A stretch of 64,000 nucleotides of DNA from Andalucia godoyi (lineage: Eukaryota > Discoba > Jakobea > Jakobida > Andaluciidae). Made by a program: the position numbers and the translations under genes. Under the pieces are notes generated by a model that was not told the DNA's origin, searched no databases, and worked only from the letters and a program-made list of their open reading frames with translations. Shown here piece after piece: positions 1 through 10,170 of this stretch. The stretch's first letter is position 1. The number at the start of each line of letters is the position of its first letter. Where the stretch lies: NCBI GenBank assembly GCA_009859145.1, contig VRVR01000028.1, positions 160,438-224,437 of the forward strand. Reading direction: 5' to 3'.

Positions 1-61
1 CGACACATACGTGTTCTTTTTCGAGTCTTTCTTTTACTTCGCTGCATAAGATCATGGCCGC

Positions 62-754
<693 letters not shown>

Positions 755-1181
755 TGTTGTTGGAAGTGAACTTTGAAGCAGAAACAGTGAATTCATGCAG
801 CAGTGCGTTTCCTCAGTGCTTAAAGAGAAGGAAACAAAACGAGAAAGAGAAAACTCCCCCAATGCGTGGGAGCATTTTCTGCCGTTTCCGTTTTCCCTTG
901 CCTAGACGAGGTTCGACTTTGTCGACGCGGCTACGAATGATTATTGTGATTCGTAAGATCGGAAGCATCAGCAGGAAGAAAAAAAGCAGCAGGAAAAAAG
1001 AAAGAGATTTACTCTGATGATGATTTTTTTCTTTGCTTTTTTGGATCACTGATCTCACATCCACGAGGAACAAAAGAAGAAAGGCAGGGGGCAAGGGGCA
1101 AGGGGCAAGGGGCAAGGGGCAACAACGACAACCACAGCGACAACCACCACCGCAGAGTGGTGGACCGACGGAAAGGCGTTC
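755..1181. other. Intergenic region with G-rich 7-bp tandem repeat
   Basis: Upstream of GMF and downstream of the BAR gene. It holds a tandem repeat of a 7-bp unit GGGGCAA (about five copies, roughly 1085-1121), and otherwise A/T- and purine-rich DNA. No gene seen. Confidence 0.7.
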
Positions 1182-2372
1182 TTAGCTTCTGAGAAAGTTG
1201 AGCAGGATAGGATACTGCTGGATTTCCTGCCAGTTTGGCATACCGTGGCCGTAAACAAGCGTTCCTTGATGTATTCTCCTCGATGCAAATGCCTGTTTGA
1301 GCTGCGCAAACGTGACTGGTCCAAACTGCGCGTTTTCGTCGTCAAGATAAAAGAACTCGTCTCCTACGCTTGCAGTCGGATCCACAGCAACCGGTGCTGC
1401 TTGCTGCACAGGAACCGCCATTCTCATTGGCTGTTGCTGCTGTTGTGGCTGCTGGTACTGCTGCTGCTGTTGAATTGGTTGCTGCACTGCATAACTCTGA
1501 TTCATTCCGTAATTCATCTGCTGCTGCTGCTGCTGCTGCTGCTGTGGTTGGACATTTGAAAATTCCGAGTGCATATCTGCGAAAGAGTTTGCAAACGCAT
1601 CGTTTTGCGGATTTGCGAGAGTGGCCTCCACTCTTTCCTGAACCTGCTGTCGGACAGGAGCGGGCCGGCCTTGCGTCTGGACCGCAGTTGCAATAGGCTT
1701 CAGCTGCGTCGCTGCGCGTTCGACAAACTGTCCCATGAGACTCACGAGATCCGCAAATGTTGCATTGCACGCATCTGTCGTTGACGCATCAAAGATCTGC
1801 AGCGCTCCAATGACCTGCTGATTTTTCCTATTGTACGTGTCTCGCGTGGACGACTCCTTGATTCTGTACCTCTGCAGCTTTGCCTGATCGACCGTCGCCA
1901 TAGAACCTCCCGACTTGCGCACCAACTCTGCAAGTTTCGTCCGTCTTGCATCGTAGTCGAGCTGCGCGTCTCGGCGTTCGCGCATGTCCGTTCGGACGCG
2001 CTTTGCTTCTGGAAACAGGCTTCCAATCGTTCCCCCGCACTTCTGGTTCATTGCATCGGCGATCTGATTTCCAAGCTTCTCATACATGTCAGAGGACGTA
2101 GCCTTGAACGCCTGCACAAGCGGATACAGCGACGACGACTCGTCAAGAAGAACCTGCAAATCATCCGCAATCAAATGCATCACTCCAACCGTCGTCCGAA
2201 CACACCCTTCCAACGCAGCAAGGTTCTCGTACAGCCGAACCGTCACTTTCTGCCGTGCTTCAAACTCGGTCGAAAGCGCCTCAAACGTCTCATCAACCGT
2301 AAGATCTGCGCGTCCATTCCGAGCCATCAGCACCTGCTTTTGCCGACGATAAAAGTTTCGCATCGAATCCAT
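1182..2372 (-). CDS. BAR-domain protein with C-terminal GYF-like domain
   Basis: 396 aa. Residues ~1-235 are a helical, charged BAR-type domain (RNFYRRQKQVLMARNGRADL start, long heptad-like helices), expected to bind and bend membranes in endocytosis, as in amphiphysin/Rvs proteins. Residues ~270-330 are polyQ-rich, from CAG runs. Residues ~345-394 resemble the GYF_2 domain (FFYLDDENAQFGPVTF, then a PNWQEI segment), a short fold also seen in bacterial and protist proteins. The ATG is good and no intron is needed. I know no named protein with this exact order, so no gene symbol is given. Domain calls are by eye. Confidence 0.7.
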   Translation of the reverse strand: MDSMRNFYRRQKQVLMARNGRADLTVDETFEALSTEFEARQKVTVRLYENLAALEGCVRTTVGVMHLIADDLQVLLDESSSLYPLVQAFKATSSDMYEKLGNQIADAMNQKCGGTIGSLFPEAKRVRTDMRERRDAQLDYDARRTKLAELVRKSGGSMATVDQAKLQRYRIKESSTRDTYNRKNQQVIGALQIFDASTTDACNATFADLVSLMGQFVERAATQLKPIATAVQTQGRPAPVRQQVQERVEATLANPQNDAFANSFADMHSEFSNVQPQQQQQQQQQMNYGMNQSYAVQQPIQQQQQYQQPQQQQQPMRMAVPVQQAAPVAVDPTASVGDEFFYLDDENAQFGPVTFAQLKQAFASRRIHQGTLVYGHGMPNWQEIQQYPILLNFLRS

Positions 2373-2977
2373 TTTCTTTTCACTCTTTCTCCTCGTCTGT
2401 CGTGCACTACAATCCTATCCTATCTTACACGGTATGAACCACACGGGCTTTCGATTCTTGAGTGCAGTTTACAAATTAAAAAAAGACGGGGGAAAGTACG
2501 TGCTGAAAAAGGTGAAAAAAATGAAAAGAAAAAATGAAAAGAAAAAATGAAGAGATGAAACGACGAAAAGAAAGCCATTTGAAATGACCCCAATGGGGAA
2601 AATCCAATTGAACAAAGAATCCGGATTCCAGATGATGAAGTCGGGAAACCAGTCAACAGAGAGAAAGTCGGAAAAATAGTCTTAAAAAGCCCGAAGGAAC
2701 CTCTTCTGAGTTCTGACATTTGAGCGGCGGCCGTAGATGAATTCGACATGGCTTGATGCAGGTCAAAGACCTTCGCGTTTGTCTCTCTCTTCAGCTCGTC
2801 GATTCCAGCGGATTGGCCAGCTTCTCTGCCTTTGTTCTGCGGGTTCTGCCAGTCTTTTCGTTTCCTTTCTGTTTTCCACTTCTGTTTCAGTTAATATTTT
2901 TAATATTTTTATTATTTTAAAATTAATTGTTTTAAATTGAAAATTCTTTTTGATCTGAATTTCTTCAAGCCGGAGAA

Positions 2978-3066
<89 letters not shown>

Positions 3067-3070
3067 GGAA
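2373..3070. other. Intergenic region, divergent promoters, with doubtful small ORF
   Basis: Between BAR (-) and ProRS (+). It contains an A/T-rich block (~2890-2950), the GA microsatellite, and a minus-strand frame open from ~2891 down to 2420 with an ATG at 2749 (109 aa). The first half of that frame looks protein-like, but the second half is only pyrimidine-derived F/S. I could not assign it. Confidence 0.5.
2981..3062. repeat. (GA)n microsatellite in ProRS leader
   Basis: About 41 GA units ending 8 nt before the ProRS ATG, so purine-rich in the sense orientation of the leader. Confidence 0.95.
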
Positions 3071-4615
3071 ATGTCGAGTGGAAAGCAAGTGAAGAAGGAC
3101 ACGTCGCTTCTTGGAATTGATGCAGACAAACAGTCGGACTTTGGCGATTGGTACACACAGGTGATTGTTCGTACGGAGATGATTGATTATTCTGATATTT
3201 CAGGATGCTACATTCTCCGTCCGTGGTCGTTTGCAATTTGGGAGCGCATTCAGTCATATTTTGACAATCGCATCAAGACGGAGCTTGAAGTCCAGAACGC
3301 GTATTTCCCAATCTTTGTCTCGCAAAAGGCACTTACCGCAGAAAAGGACCATGTCGAGGGATTTGCACCGGAAGTTGCATGGGTCACAAAATCTGGAAAT
3401 TCTGAGCTTGCGGAACCCATCGCAATTCGTCCGACTTCGGAGACAATCATGTATCCGCTGTTCAAGAACTGGATCCGATCGTGGCGTGACTTGCCCCTGA
3501 AGCTGAACCAATGGTCGAATGTCGTTCGATGGGAGTTCAAGCATCCGATGCCATTTATCCGATCGCGTGAGTTCTTGTGGCAAGAAGGACACACTGCCCA
3601 CGGTTCCAAGGAGGCCGCAGACAAGGAAGTGCTGGATGTGCTTGAGTTGTACCGTTCGGTGTATGAGGACCTTCTGTGTGTGCCCGTTGTTAAGGGCCGC
3701 AAGTCCGAAAAGGAGCGATTCGCAGGTGCGCTGTACACGACAACAGTGGAGGGATTTTTGCCTGCCGTCGGTCGCGCAGTGCAATGTGCGACGTCGCATT
3801 GCTTGGGCCAAAACTTTGCAAAGATGTTTGGTGTCGAGTATGAGGATGAAACTGGCGGACGCTCGTTGGTGTGGCAGAATTCCTGGGGACTGACCACCCG
3901 ATCAATCGGTGTGATGGTGATGGTCCACGGAGATAACAAGGGTCTTGTGCTGCCGCCGCGTGTTGCCCCAATTCAGGTTGTGATCGTGCCGATCTACACT
4001 GCAAAGACTGCCCCGGAAGTAGTGCAGGCCATCCTTGACAAGGTGCGGTCGTTTAAGAATGCAGAGCTCAAAGGTTTAAAGGTGGAGGTCGATGACCGTG
4101 CGAATGTCACTCCGGGATTCAAGTACAACCACTGGGAGATGCGTGGTGTGCCATTGCGCTTGGAGCTCGGACCTCGTGACTTTGACAACAAGACTCTGAT
4201 GATGGTTCGCAGAGATACCGGTGCAAAGCGAGTAATTTCACTCGATGCGTTGCGAGCCGAAGTCGATGGTGAACTGGAGCAGATGCAGAAGGACTTGCTG
4301 TCAAAGGCAAAGAAAGAGCGAGACGAATCGATTATCCGTGCGGATACATTCAAGGACTTTATGTCCGGACTGGACGCACGAAAGATGGTCCTTGCCCCGT
4401 GGTGCGAGCTTGTCGAGTGCGAAGAAAACGTCAAGAAGGAGTCGTCGGAGATTTCAAAGAGGAATGCAAAAGAAAGCGAGGATGCACGAGCACTTTCTGG
4501 AGCCGCCAAGACTCTCTGCATTCCCTTTGAACAAGATGCATTGCCAGAAGGGGCGTGTTGCTTCAAGTGCGGAAAGCCTGCAAAGTCGTTAACTCTCTGG
4601 GGGAGATCGTATTGA
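3071..4615 (+). CDS. Prolyl-tRNA synthetase, eukaryotic/archaeal type
   Basis: 514 aa class II aminoacyl-tRNA synthetase charging tRNA-Pro in the cytosol. The N-terminus begins directly with the catalytic domain (DFGDWYTQV, then the GCYILRPWSF segment). Class II motif 2 is seen around VVRWEFKHPMPFIRSREFLWQEGHTAH (written as two neighbouring parts: VVRWEF and REFLWQEGHTAH), and motif 3 around GLTTRSIGVMVMVHGD. The anticodon-binding domain follows (PIQVVIVPIY), then the C-terminal zinc-type domain with CFKCGKP, and the protein ends in GRSY, as eukaryotic ProRS usually ends in an aromatic tail. There is no fused GluRS or Ybak domain and no targeting peptide, so it is cytosolic. The start is the first ATG after the GA tract. 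Confidence 0.95.
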   Translation: MSSGKQVKKDTSLLGIDADKQSDFGDWYTQVIVRTEMIDYSDISGCYILRPWSFAIWERIQSYFDNRIKTELEVQNAYFPIFVSQKALTAEKDHVEGFAPEVAWVTKSGNSELAEPIAIRPTSETIMYPLFKNWIRSWRDLPLKLNQWSNVVRWEFKHPMPFIRSREFLWQEGHTAHGSKEAADKEVLDVLELYRSVYEDLLCVPVVKGRKSEKERFAGALYTTTVEGFLPAVGRAVQCATSHCLGQNFAKMFGVEYEDETGGRSLVWQNSWGLTTRSIGVMVMVHGDNKGLVLPPRVAPIQVVIVPIYTAKTAPEVVQAILDKVRSFKNAELKGLKVEVDDRANVTPGFKYNHWEMRGVPLRLELGPRDFDNKTLMMVRRDTGAKRVISLDALRAEVDGELEQMQKDLLSKAKKERDESIIRADTFKDFMSGLDARKMVLAPWCELVECEENVKKESSEISKRNAKESEDARALSGAAKTLCIPFEQDALPEGACCFKCGKPAKSLTLWGRSY

Positions 4616-4860
4616 TGAATCATCGTGGGAAGATGGTGAAGACGAAGAAGGATAGTGTACTGAGATGATGATGATGATGATAATCTGCGTTGGGGCGATG
4701 TTGTCGGTTTGGGAAATGAGAAGGAGAAAAGAAGAAAAGGAAAAAGGAAAGAACGAAATAAAACTCGGTGTTTTCTTTTATTTAATTAAAAAATCTTTTT
4801 GTTTTCTGTTTTTGTTTTTAATTATAATAATCACAGCCAAGTGGACAAGGTGCAGCAAGA
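4616..4860. other. Convergent 3' region
   Basis: 3' flanks of ProRS (+) and OGFOD1 (-). It is A/T-rich, with a short ATG/GAT microsatellite near 4665. No gene seen. Confidence 0.7.
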
Positions 4861-6630
4861 TCAAGGAGTCTCGTCCAGATGATCGATGAACTCGGCGGAG
4901 ACGTCCCAGCGCGAACCCCGAGCACAGGACGCAACGTACTTGGTGAATCGCAGTGTCTTGGGCGGGCGTTCAACGATGGACAGGACATTCGGTCCTGGAG
5001 CAATGTCAATCACTTCGCTGTCGTCCTCGGAGCTGTGTGCGTCCCCCGCGTACTCCTCTGCCTTGGCTACAGCATCCAAGTCCGCGGGAACGTAGCAGTC
5101 AAAGCCGCCAATCTCCCCCTCTTTCCACTTGTTGGACGGAACCACAAATGTGAGCATTGCATCCACAATCACGTTTTCAGTAAGTGTGGAAAATGCGCCA
5201 ACAGTGTAATCAAGACCTGGACGAAACCGCCGAATCTGACCGCGAACAAACGCCAGCGAGTTCTGCGTCAGAATCGCGATCCACTTTGCAAATGCATCGG
5301 AAGTGAGGCAAGACCGGACAGACTCCAGGTGCTTTCCAACAGGTGACGTTGCCTGTGCCGTAATCTTGCCGGAGTCGAATGTAAGGAACCGCTGCAAATG
5401 AGGTGGACCAACAGCGACCCAGCCGTCAGTAACACCGGACGCATAGCTCGGCGTCCTGCCCACAATCATGTCGTCCTGCTCCCTCACAAGTGCAGCAATG
5501 GGCTTCGCCAAATCGTCTCGCAAGAAGTTTGTCAGCTGGATACGGCCCATCGTCGCAAACTGAGACGCAATGCGCTGCATGTTCTGCATTTGCAAGTACG
5601 CCGGGGACAGGAACTGCTCCAGATATTCTTGCTCACGAGGATTCAGAACAAGATCTTCTTCCTGAATACGATCGGATATTTCAATTGGCGTGCCCAATGG
5701 CTTCCACTGCGGATGTGGCGCATGCTGCTGCACTTTGCGATTGGTGATCTGCGAGAGGGTGCCCCTTTCGATCTGTGGGATGGTCGTCGGACCGTGGAAC
5801 CATCCTTGGATGGAAATCCGAGTTTTGGAAGAAGAGTACACCTCCTGGACTGAGTGAACGGAGATTCCGGGTCGAACTGGGAAGAGCACCATTGAATTCC
5901 AAGCAGGGAGAATGCTCTTGGCGGGATTCACGTCTGCAAAGAACATTCCGGCGACATCCTCTGCGACCCCGCTCGACGCTGCGCTGTTTCCTACCAAATC
6001 CGCGACCGGATGCGTTTCATACAATTCAAGCGCACCTCCATCGGCCTCTGTCCAGCCGGCGTCTGGTTCCGAAAGATAGAGAATGTACGAAACCCGTCGT
6101 GTGCTCATCCCGTCGTCATGACACAGCAAGTGGCACCCCGGTTCATAAAAATTTGCGGCACAATCAACGCGATCCGAAAGATCTGTGATCCCCGTCATTG
6201 CCGACACAAACGTCTTGAACTGACTGGAATACAGGGTGTTTCGTAACGCAATCAGCCGCGACAGCTTGGACTGCTGTTCTGCAGGAAGTTCGTCCATCAG
6301 AGACAGTTCGCCTGTCTGATGCACTTTGAAAAGATCCGTTTCCTTGAATTTCGCACTGAGCAAGTCCTGCAGCTCAGCCCGCACTCCTCGTAAAAACGAG
6401 TCTGAAAACACGTGTTCAAAGTGCGCGTGTGGATAAGGATACGAAATCAAGGGCAGCGCCGACCCCGCACACACAGTCTGCATCATACTCTCTGAAAACA
6501 CTGCATTCCCACCATCTTTCATCCTCTTTGCCGCTGGACCACTCTTCTGGTGCGATCCTCCCTCTTCTCCCTCTTCTCCCCCTGCTCCTGCTCCTTCTCC
6601 TTCTCCTTCTCCTGCTCCTGCTCGTTTCAT
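4861..6630 (-). CDS. OGFOD1: Tpa1/OGFOD1-type prolyl hydroxylase (2-oxoglutarate/Fe(II) oxygenase)
   Basis: 589 aa. The family hydroxylates a proline of ribosomal protein Rps23 and affects translation termination and stress granules. The N-terminal double-stranded beta-helix shows the iron triad H171-x-D173 (CHDDGMS) and H259, with the 2OG-binding R271 (KTRISIQGWFHG). A second, inactive DSBH-like half (Tpa1 C-terminal domain) fills residues ~320-585 and contains the HLQRF and YTVGAF segments. The first ~45 residues are a low-complexity Gly/Glu tail with a short basic KR segment (possible nuclear signal). The length fits the family (540-650 aa). ATG at 6630. Confidence 0.9.
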   Translation of the reverse strand: MKRAGAGEGEGEGAGAGGEEGEEGGSHQKSGPAAKRMKDGGNAVFSESMMQTVCAGSALPLISYPYPHAHFEHVFSDSFLRGVRAELQDLLSAKFKETDLFKVHQTGELSLMDELPAEQQSKLSRLIALRNTLYSSQFKTFVSAMTGITDLSDRVDCAANFYEPGCHLLCHDDGMSTRRVSYILYLSEPDAGWTEADGGALELYETHPVADLVGNSAASSGVAEDVAGMFFADVNPAKSILPAWNSMVLFPVRPGISVHSVQEVYSSSKTRISIQGWFHGPTTIPQIERGTLSQITNRKVQQHAPHPQWKPLGTPIEISDRIQEEDLVLNPREQEYLEQFLSPAYLQMQNMQRIASQFATMGRIQLTNFLRDDLAKPIAALVREQDDMIVGRTPSYASGVTDGWVAVGPPHLQRFLTFDSGKITAQATSPVGKHLESVRSCLTSDAFAKWIAILTQNSLAFVRGQIRRFRPGLDYTVGAFSTLTENVIVDAMLTFVVPSNKWKEGEIGGFDCYVPADLDAVAKAEEYAGDAHSSEDDSEVIDIAPGPNVLSIVERPPKTLRFTKYVASCARGSRWDVSAEFIDHLDETP

Positions 6631-6737
6631 TACAATGATTCTTTTTTGATTTTCGATTCTTCGTTCCCTAATAAATTACGTTCTTTATGTTGTCCGAACG
6701 AACCAGATAAGCATGAGCATTTGGAGTCCGTTGATTT

Positions 6738-7535
6738 CTACAGCTGCTGCGGAAGACGAGGACGAAGGTTGGACCACGGACTGGACGGCAATGAGACGGC
6801 GATGGCATCTGCATGCTGGGCCTGAATTGCATTGTCGACGGTGTTTTCGCCTTGGTTTTTGACGTGTGAGCATTGTGCCAATTCTCGCACTCGACGGCAC
6901 AACTGTGTGAGATAGTCGTCCTTGTTTGTCACGCCAAGACGGACCATTGCGTCGTGCAAGAGCTCGAGGTACTGGATGTTTGGACCGGACTCACCAACTG
7001 CCCGCGCGATAATCTGTGCCTCCTTTTCGAGCTCCAGTGGGCCCACGTAATGCGGATTGTTCGAATGTGCCGAGAAGAACACCACATTATGGACCGTGAC
7101 AAATGACGATGATGATGACGATGACGGTAGCAAAGGAGGTGGTGCGTCTTGCGTCAAAACACCATCGCAGGTCTCGATGGAAGGCCGCAAATGGTTTGTC
7201 CAGTCCAAATTGCAATCCAAGTGGTGTTTTTCACAAAGCACGGACACAAACTGTTCGTTGTAGCCAGCGCGCTCACGGAACCGCAAGTATTCCAAAACAG
7301 CTGCCTCATGCTCCGAGGGAACGACATACACAACTCCCCACACTTTGTCCTCTTCACTATCGGTTTCCAGTACGGTTACGACTAGACCAGGGAACTCTTC
7401 GTTTCCGCGGTGAATGGGATCCGATTGCCAGAACCTTCTTTTGAATTTCGGAAGAAAAGCAGCAAACTTATGCGTGTGGATCAGATGTTCCGACGGCCGA
7501 AATATCAGCGATCCATATCCAAAAACCAACATCAT
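6738..7535 (-). CDS. ChaC-type gamma-glutamylcyclotransferase
   Basis: 265 aa. ChaC enzymes cut glutathione into 5-oxoproline and Cys-Gly in the cytosol. The family signatures are present: VFGYGSLIF at the N-terminus, RRFWQ...HRG, WGVVYVV, LRFRERAGY (with the catalytic Glu region) and NPHYVGPL. A serine-rich loop (~residues 138-150) interrupts the core. I chose the ATG at 7535, which gives MMLVFGYGSL as in other ChaC proteins. The frame stays open 22 codons further upstream but only from a TTG, and that hydrophobic extension is probably not translated. It lies head-to-tail with the histone-fold gene, with repeat A1 between. Confidence 0.88.
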   Translation of the reverse strand: MMLVFGYGSLIFRPSEHLIHTHKFAAFLPKFKRRFWQSDPIHRGNEEFPGLVVTVLETDSEEDKVWGVVYVVPSEHEAAVLEYLRFRERAGYNEQFVSVLCEKHHLDCNLDWTNHLRPSIETCDGVLTQDAPPPLLPSSSSSSSFVTVHNVVFFSAHSNNPHYVGPLELEKEAQIIARAVGESGPNIQYLELLHDAMVRLGVTNKDDYLTQLCRRVRELAQCSHVKNQGENTVDNAIQAQHADAIAVSLPSSPWSNLRPRLPQQL

Positions 7536-7688
7536 TATTAAACTATACCCCAGCAGCAATAGCAATGATAAAACAACAGCAATCAAACAGCCCGACGACA
7601 ACGACGAAAAAGCTTTAAATAAAATACATAAAAAAGAGGAAGAGCACGTTAAGACCTCAACTGCACGTAAAGATGATTGGAAATTGAC

Positions 7689-8129
7689 CGCTGATTAATA
7701 ACACGCCATTGTCATGCATACGGAAGGAAGTACACATAAACAGACATGGTCAATACTGGCCGACAGTAGCACGTTTTGTTTCACAGGAATTCATGCTTAC
7801 GCACGCTCGGCCAGAATTCAGCCGGTGACACAGGCTCCGCATTTTCGACACTCTTTAGCGCAGCATCCGTAGCCATCTATTCTATCATTCGTTCTTTTTG
7901 CAACGTTTGTTCCATAGGGCGACCGAGTATCGCGAGCGGCGCAAGCAAAGTGTCTGCATGTCCCGCGTGTAGCTCACAGATTGATCGAGATTGGGAACGG
8001 AGCGCGGAACATCTATCTGAAGAATGCCGTGAGGTGTGTTGGGAGCCTATCCCCTTCCCGGCAACGAGATGCAAGTTTGAATATGTATATCTACGAATAG
8101 ACATGCATGTTCAGTGTATAGTGTAGGCG
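7689..8129 (+). mobile_element. Dispersed repeat, subfamily A, copy A1
   Basis: About 440 bp, closely matching copies at 25798-26214 and 34703-35138 and a rearranged inverted copy at 51094-51530. It starts around TAATAACACGCCATTGTC and ends ...TATAGTGTAGGCG. It carries the core GCGCGGAACATCTATCT at ~8001-8017. No long ORF, no tail of A residues, no protein. The ends are weakly similar in inverted orientation, so a MITE-like element is my best guess. Confidence 0.75.
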
Positions 8130-8191
8130 ACTAACAGGACCATCCTTATTGAGTGTGCTATTCTGTTTACGTTTATGATGTACTATGTTGA

Positions 8192-8605
8192 TCATTGTTC
8201 GGCATCTGTGTCCATTGGAGAAGGTACGTCCAAGGGTTTTTCGGAGACGACGGTTGGTCCTAAGGCCCGGAGTGCCGCCTGTCTAGAGACGACTTTCTTC
8301 GAAGGGACGATGTCTGCAAGGAAATCAAGCTCCGAGTGCCGCTTAACGGCAACTGCAACGTCCGCATAGCTCATAGTCTTGCGCGACGTCGCCTTCGTCA
8401 CATCGGCTGCTCGCTGCGAAAGATGCACAAGAAAGAGCTCTGCGCAGCGAGTCGTCAACCATAATGCATCGTGAGATATTACCTTTGTGTCGGGATCGGC
8501 CTTCATGATTCGCTTCACTCGTGCCAGCGGAAGCTCTGTTTTGTATCCAAGTGACCCGGCCGCCGATGTCGATGCAGAGGCAGATGCTGCGTCCATTGAG
8601 CTCAT
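8192..8605 (-). CDS. Histone-fold protein of the CHRAC1/POLE4 (Dpb3) group
   Basis: 137 aa. The CBFD/NF-YB type histone fold fills residues ~25-110: LPLARVKRIMKADPD (helix 1), ISHDALWLTTRCAELFLVHL (helix 2), TMSYADVAVAV, then FLADIVPSKK, which is the typical end of CHRAC15/Dpb3 proteins. These pair with a second histone-fold subunit in DNA polymerase epsilon or the CHRAC remodeller. Start at the ATG at 8605 (MSSMDAAS); the upstream extension begins only at GTG. An E2F-like TTCCCGCC element lies ~220 bp upstream. NF-YC is an alternative but lacks support, as the NF-YC-specific residues are not obvious. Confidence 0.75.
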   Translation of the reverse strand: MSSMDAASASASTSAAGSLGYKTELPLARVKRIMKADPDTKVISHDALWLTTRCAELFLVHLSQRAADVTKATSRKTMSYADVAVAVKRHSELDFLADIVPSKKVVSRQAALRALGPTVVSEKPLDVPSPMDTDAEQ

Positions 8606-9036
8606 TTTTCTCACTCTTTCGCTCACGAGTTGTGCTGTTCTTGGACTCTCGCCTCGGATGTGTAATGTTCAGAATATCTCTTTCCTTTCTCCAGAGAATA
8701 AAAAGCGTCTAAATGAAATGAAGTAATTCTGTATATGTACACACACGTAAAACAAATGATTAAATAGAATTTTTTCGACATTAAAAGGCCGGGATGTGAG
8801 GACGAGGACCATGACGAGGACTGGCGGGAAGGTTGAGTACACACACTCAAACTGCTCAAGTGGCGGCTCCGTTCTTGCACCCCGAGCATGCTGATGATCG
8901 TGTGGTAGGATTGTGTTGGCTCTTGCGCGTTGCTGGTTTGCGCGTTGATGAGTTGTGCGGTACTAATACGACGAGGTTTTACTGGCTTGTGTAAAAGAGG
9001 AATAGAGGTTGTCAGGGTTCGAGCGGAAAGAGAAGA
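8606..9036. promoter_or_regulatory. Divergent promoter of histone-fold gene and PEX16
   Basis: 431 bp between two divergent starts. It contains TTCCCGCCAG on the minus strand (8821-8830), an E2F-like element. Otherwise no feature is recognised. Confidence 0.45.
8821..8830 (-). promoter_or_regulatory. E2F-like element upstream of the histone-fold gene
   Basis: TTCCCGCCAG on the minus strand, ~220 bp upstream of the CHRAC/POLE4-like ATG. Confidence 0.35.
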
Positions 9037-10047
9037 ATGCTGAATATCGATACTGTGGATCAGATCGTTCGGTCGTCCGTAGTGCTGCTTCTTCCTCCTT
9101 CTGAAAACAGCGACTTTTGGTCTGAAGTGCTCTATGCGTCGTTGGACATTACAAAGCTATTCCGGTCCATTTTTTTGAAACGAAAGCATCTGATACATGT
9201 GCATTCGCTACAGGTACATCTGATGCAGCTCGGGAGCATCTCGACAACATCGCCCGTTGTGTCGATTGCGTCGCTTCGTGAGCACAGCCGGTCGATTTGG
9301 GGACATATGGGCATTTCGCAGCTTGATCTGTCGCGATGGACGTTGCTGCTTCTTGATGCAAGTCAGGTGTCACTCGAAATGGCCATCGGGAGATGGAAGG
9401 GAGAAACGGCTCGGTGGACTGGATGTGTCGCCATCGAAAGCATCCGGTCGCTGTGCAAGTACATTGTTGCGAAGCATGGAATCAAGTGGGACAGCGATTC
9501 CATTTCGCAGTTAGACGGCCCGGATGAAAAACATATTGGGAATAGAAATACGAATCGAACAGGAGTTGCCGAGGACAATGATGCTGAAGGACAATCTGAA
9601 GAAGGAGAAGAAGGAGTGACCGATGCGTATCTCGCGGAAGCTTCCGATGCTGCTCGACAACGGGTGCTGACTGTCCGGTTGCTGAAACGAACATCGAAAT
9701 CTCTAGATGCAACGTGGCTTCAGAATAGAAATGTAAGACCGGCGCACAGGGTCATGCCTGGCGACCTGTTTGCGATTCTTAGACCGCTTGTCTATGCGGC
9801 ATCGCTGCTATGGCTGCGACCGTCGTTTCGGGCCTTGCTTGTGTCGCTAGCCATGGATCTTCTTTCCGATCTTTCTCCAGGGTTCCTGCGCTCACGATTC
9901 GAGATAATGCGATATCTCGTCTATCTCGTCCGATCGCCAATCTTTGAAAAGGTCGTCAAGCGTCTCCTCGACAAGGTCCGCGTTGGCCAGTGGGTCGACT
10001 GGGCTGTGTACATGCAATCGCACTATTTTTACACTGCGCACACGTGA
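9037..10047 (+). CDS. PEX16: Peroxin-16, peroxisomal membrane biogenesis factor
   Basis: 336 aa. PEX16 brings PEX3 and other membrane proteins to new peroxisomes through the ER. The conserved C-terminal half is clear: PGDLFAILRPLVYAASLLWL, then SLAMDLLSD and RYLVYLVRSPIFEKV, followed by the closing HYFYTAHT. Two hydrophobic segments flank the LRP motif. The middle (~165-205) is an acidic variable loop (DNDAEGQSEEGEEG). The length equals that of human PEX16. ATG at 9037. Confidence 0.88.
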   Translation: MLNIDTVDQIVRSSVVLLLPPSENSDFWSEVLYASLDITKLFRSIFLKRKHLIHVHSLQVHLMQLGSISTTSPVVSIASLREHSRSIWGHMGISQLDLSRWTLLLLDASQVSLEMAIGRWKGETARWTGCVAIESIRSLCKYIVAKHGIKWDSDSISQLDGPDEKHIGNRNTNRTGVAEDNDAEGQSEEGEEGVTDAYLAEASDAARQRVLTVRLLKRTSKSLDATWLQNRNVRPAHRVMPGDLFAILRPLVYAASLLWLRPSFRALLVSLAMDLLSDLSPGFLRSRFEIMRYLVYLVRSPIFEKVVKRLLDKVRVGQWVDWAVYMQSHYFYTAHT

Positions 10048-10170
10048 TGAACATATAGTACAAGAGACAGGAGACCGAGGGAAAAAAAGGAAACACGAAC
10101 AGTTTATATATAATAATTTTAATTTAAAATAAAAACACATATTAAAAAACATATGATAAATAGCTGAATG

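Noticed and set aside
7536-7601. N-terminal hydrophobic extension of the ChaC protein
   Set aside because: Opens only at TTG and is unlike ChaC enzymes; the double ATG at 7535/7532 gives the normal family start.
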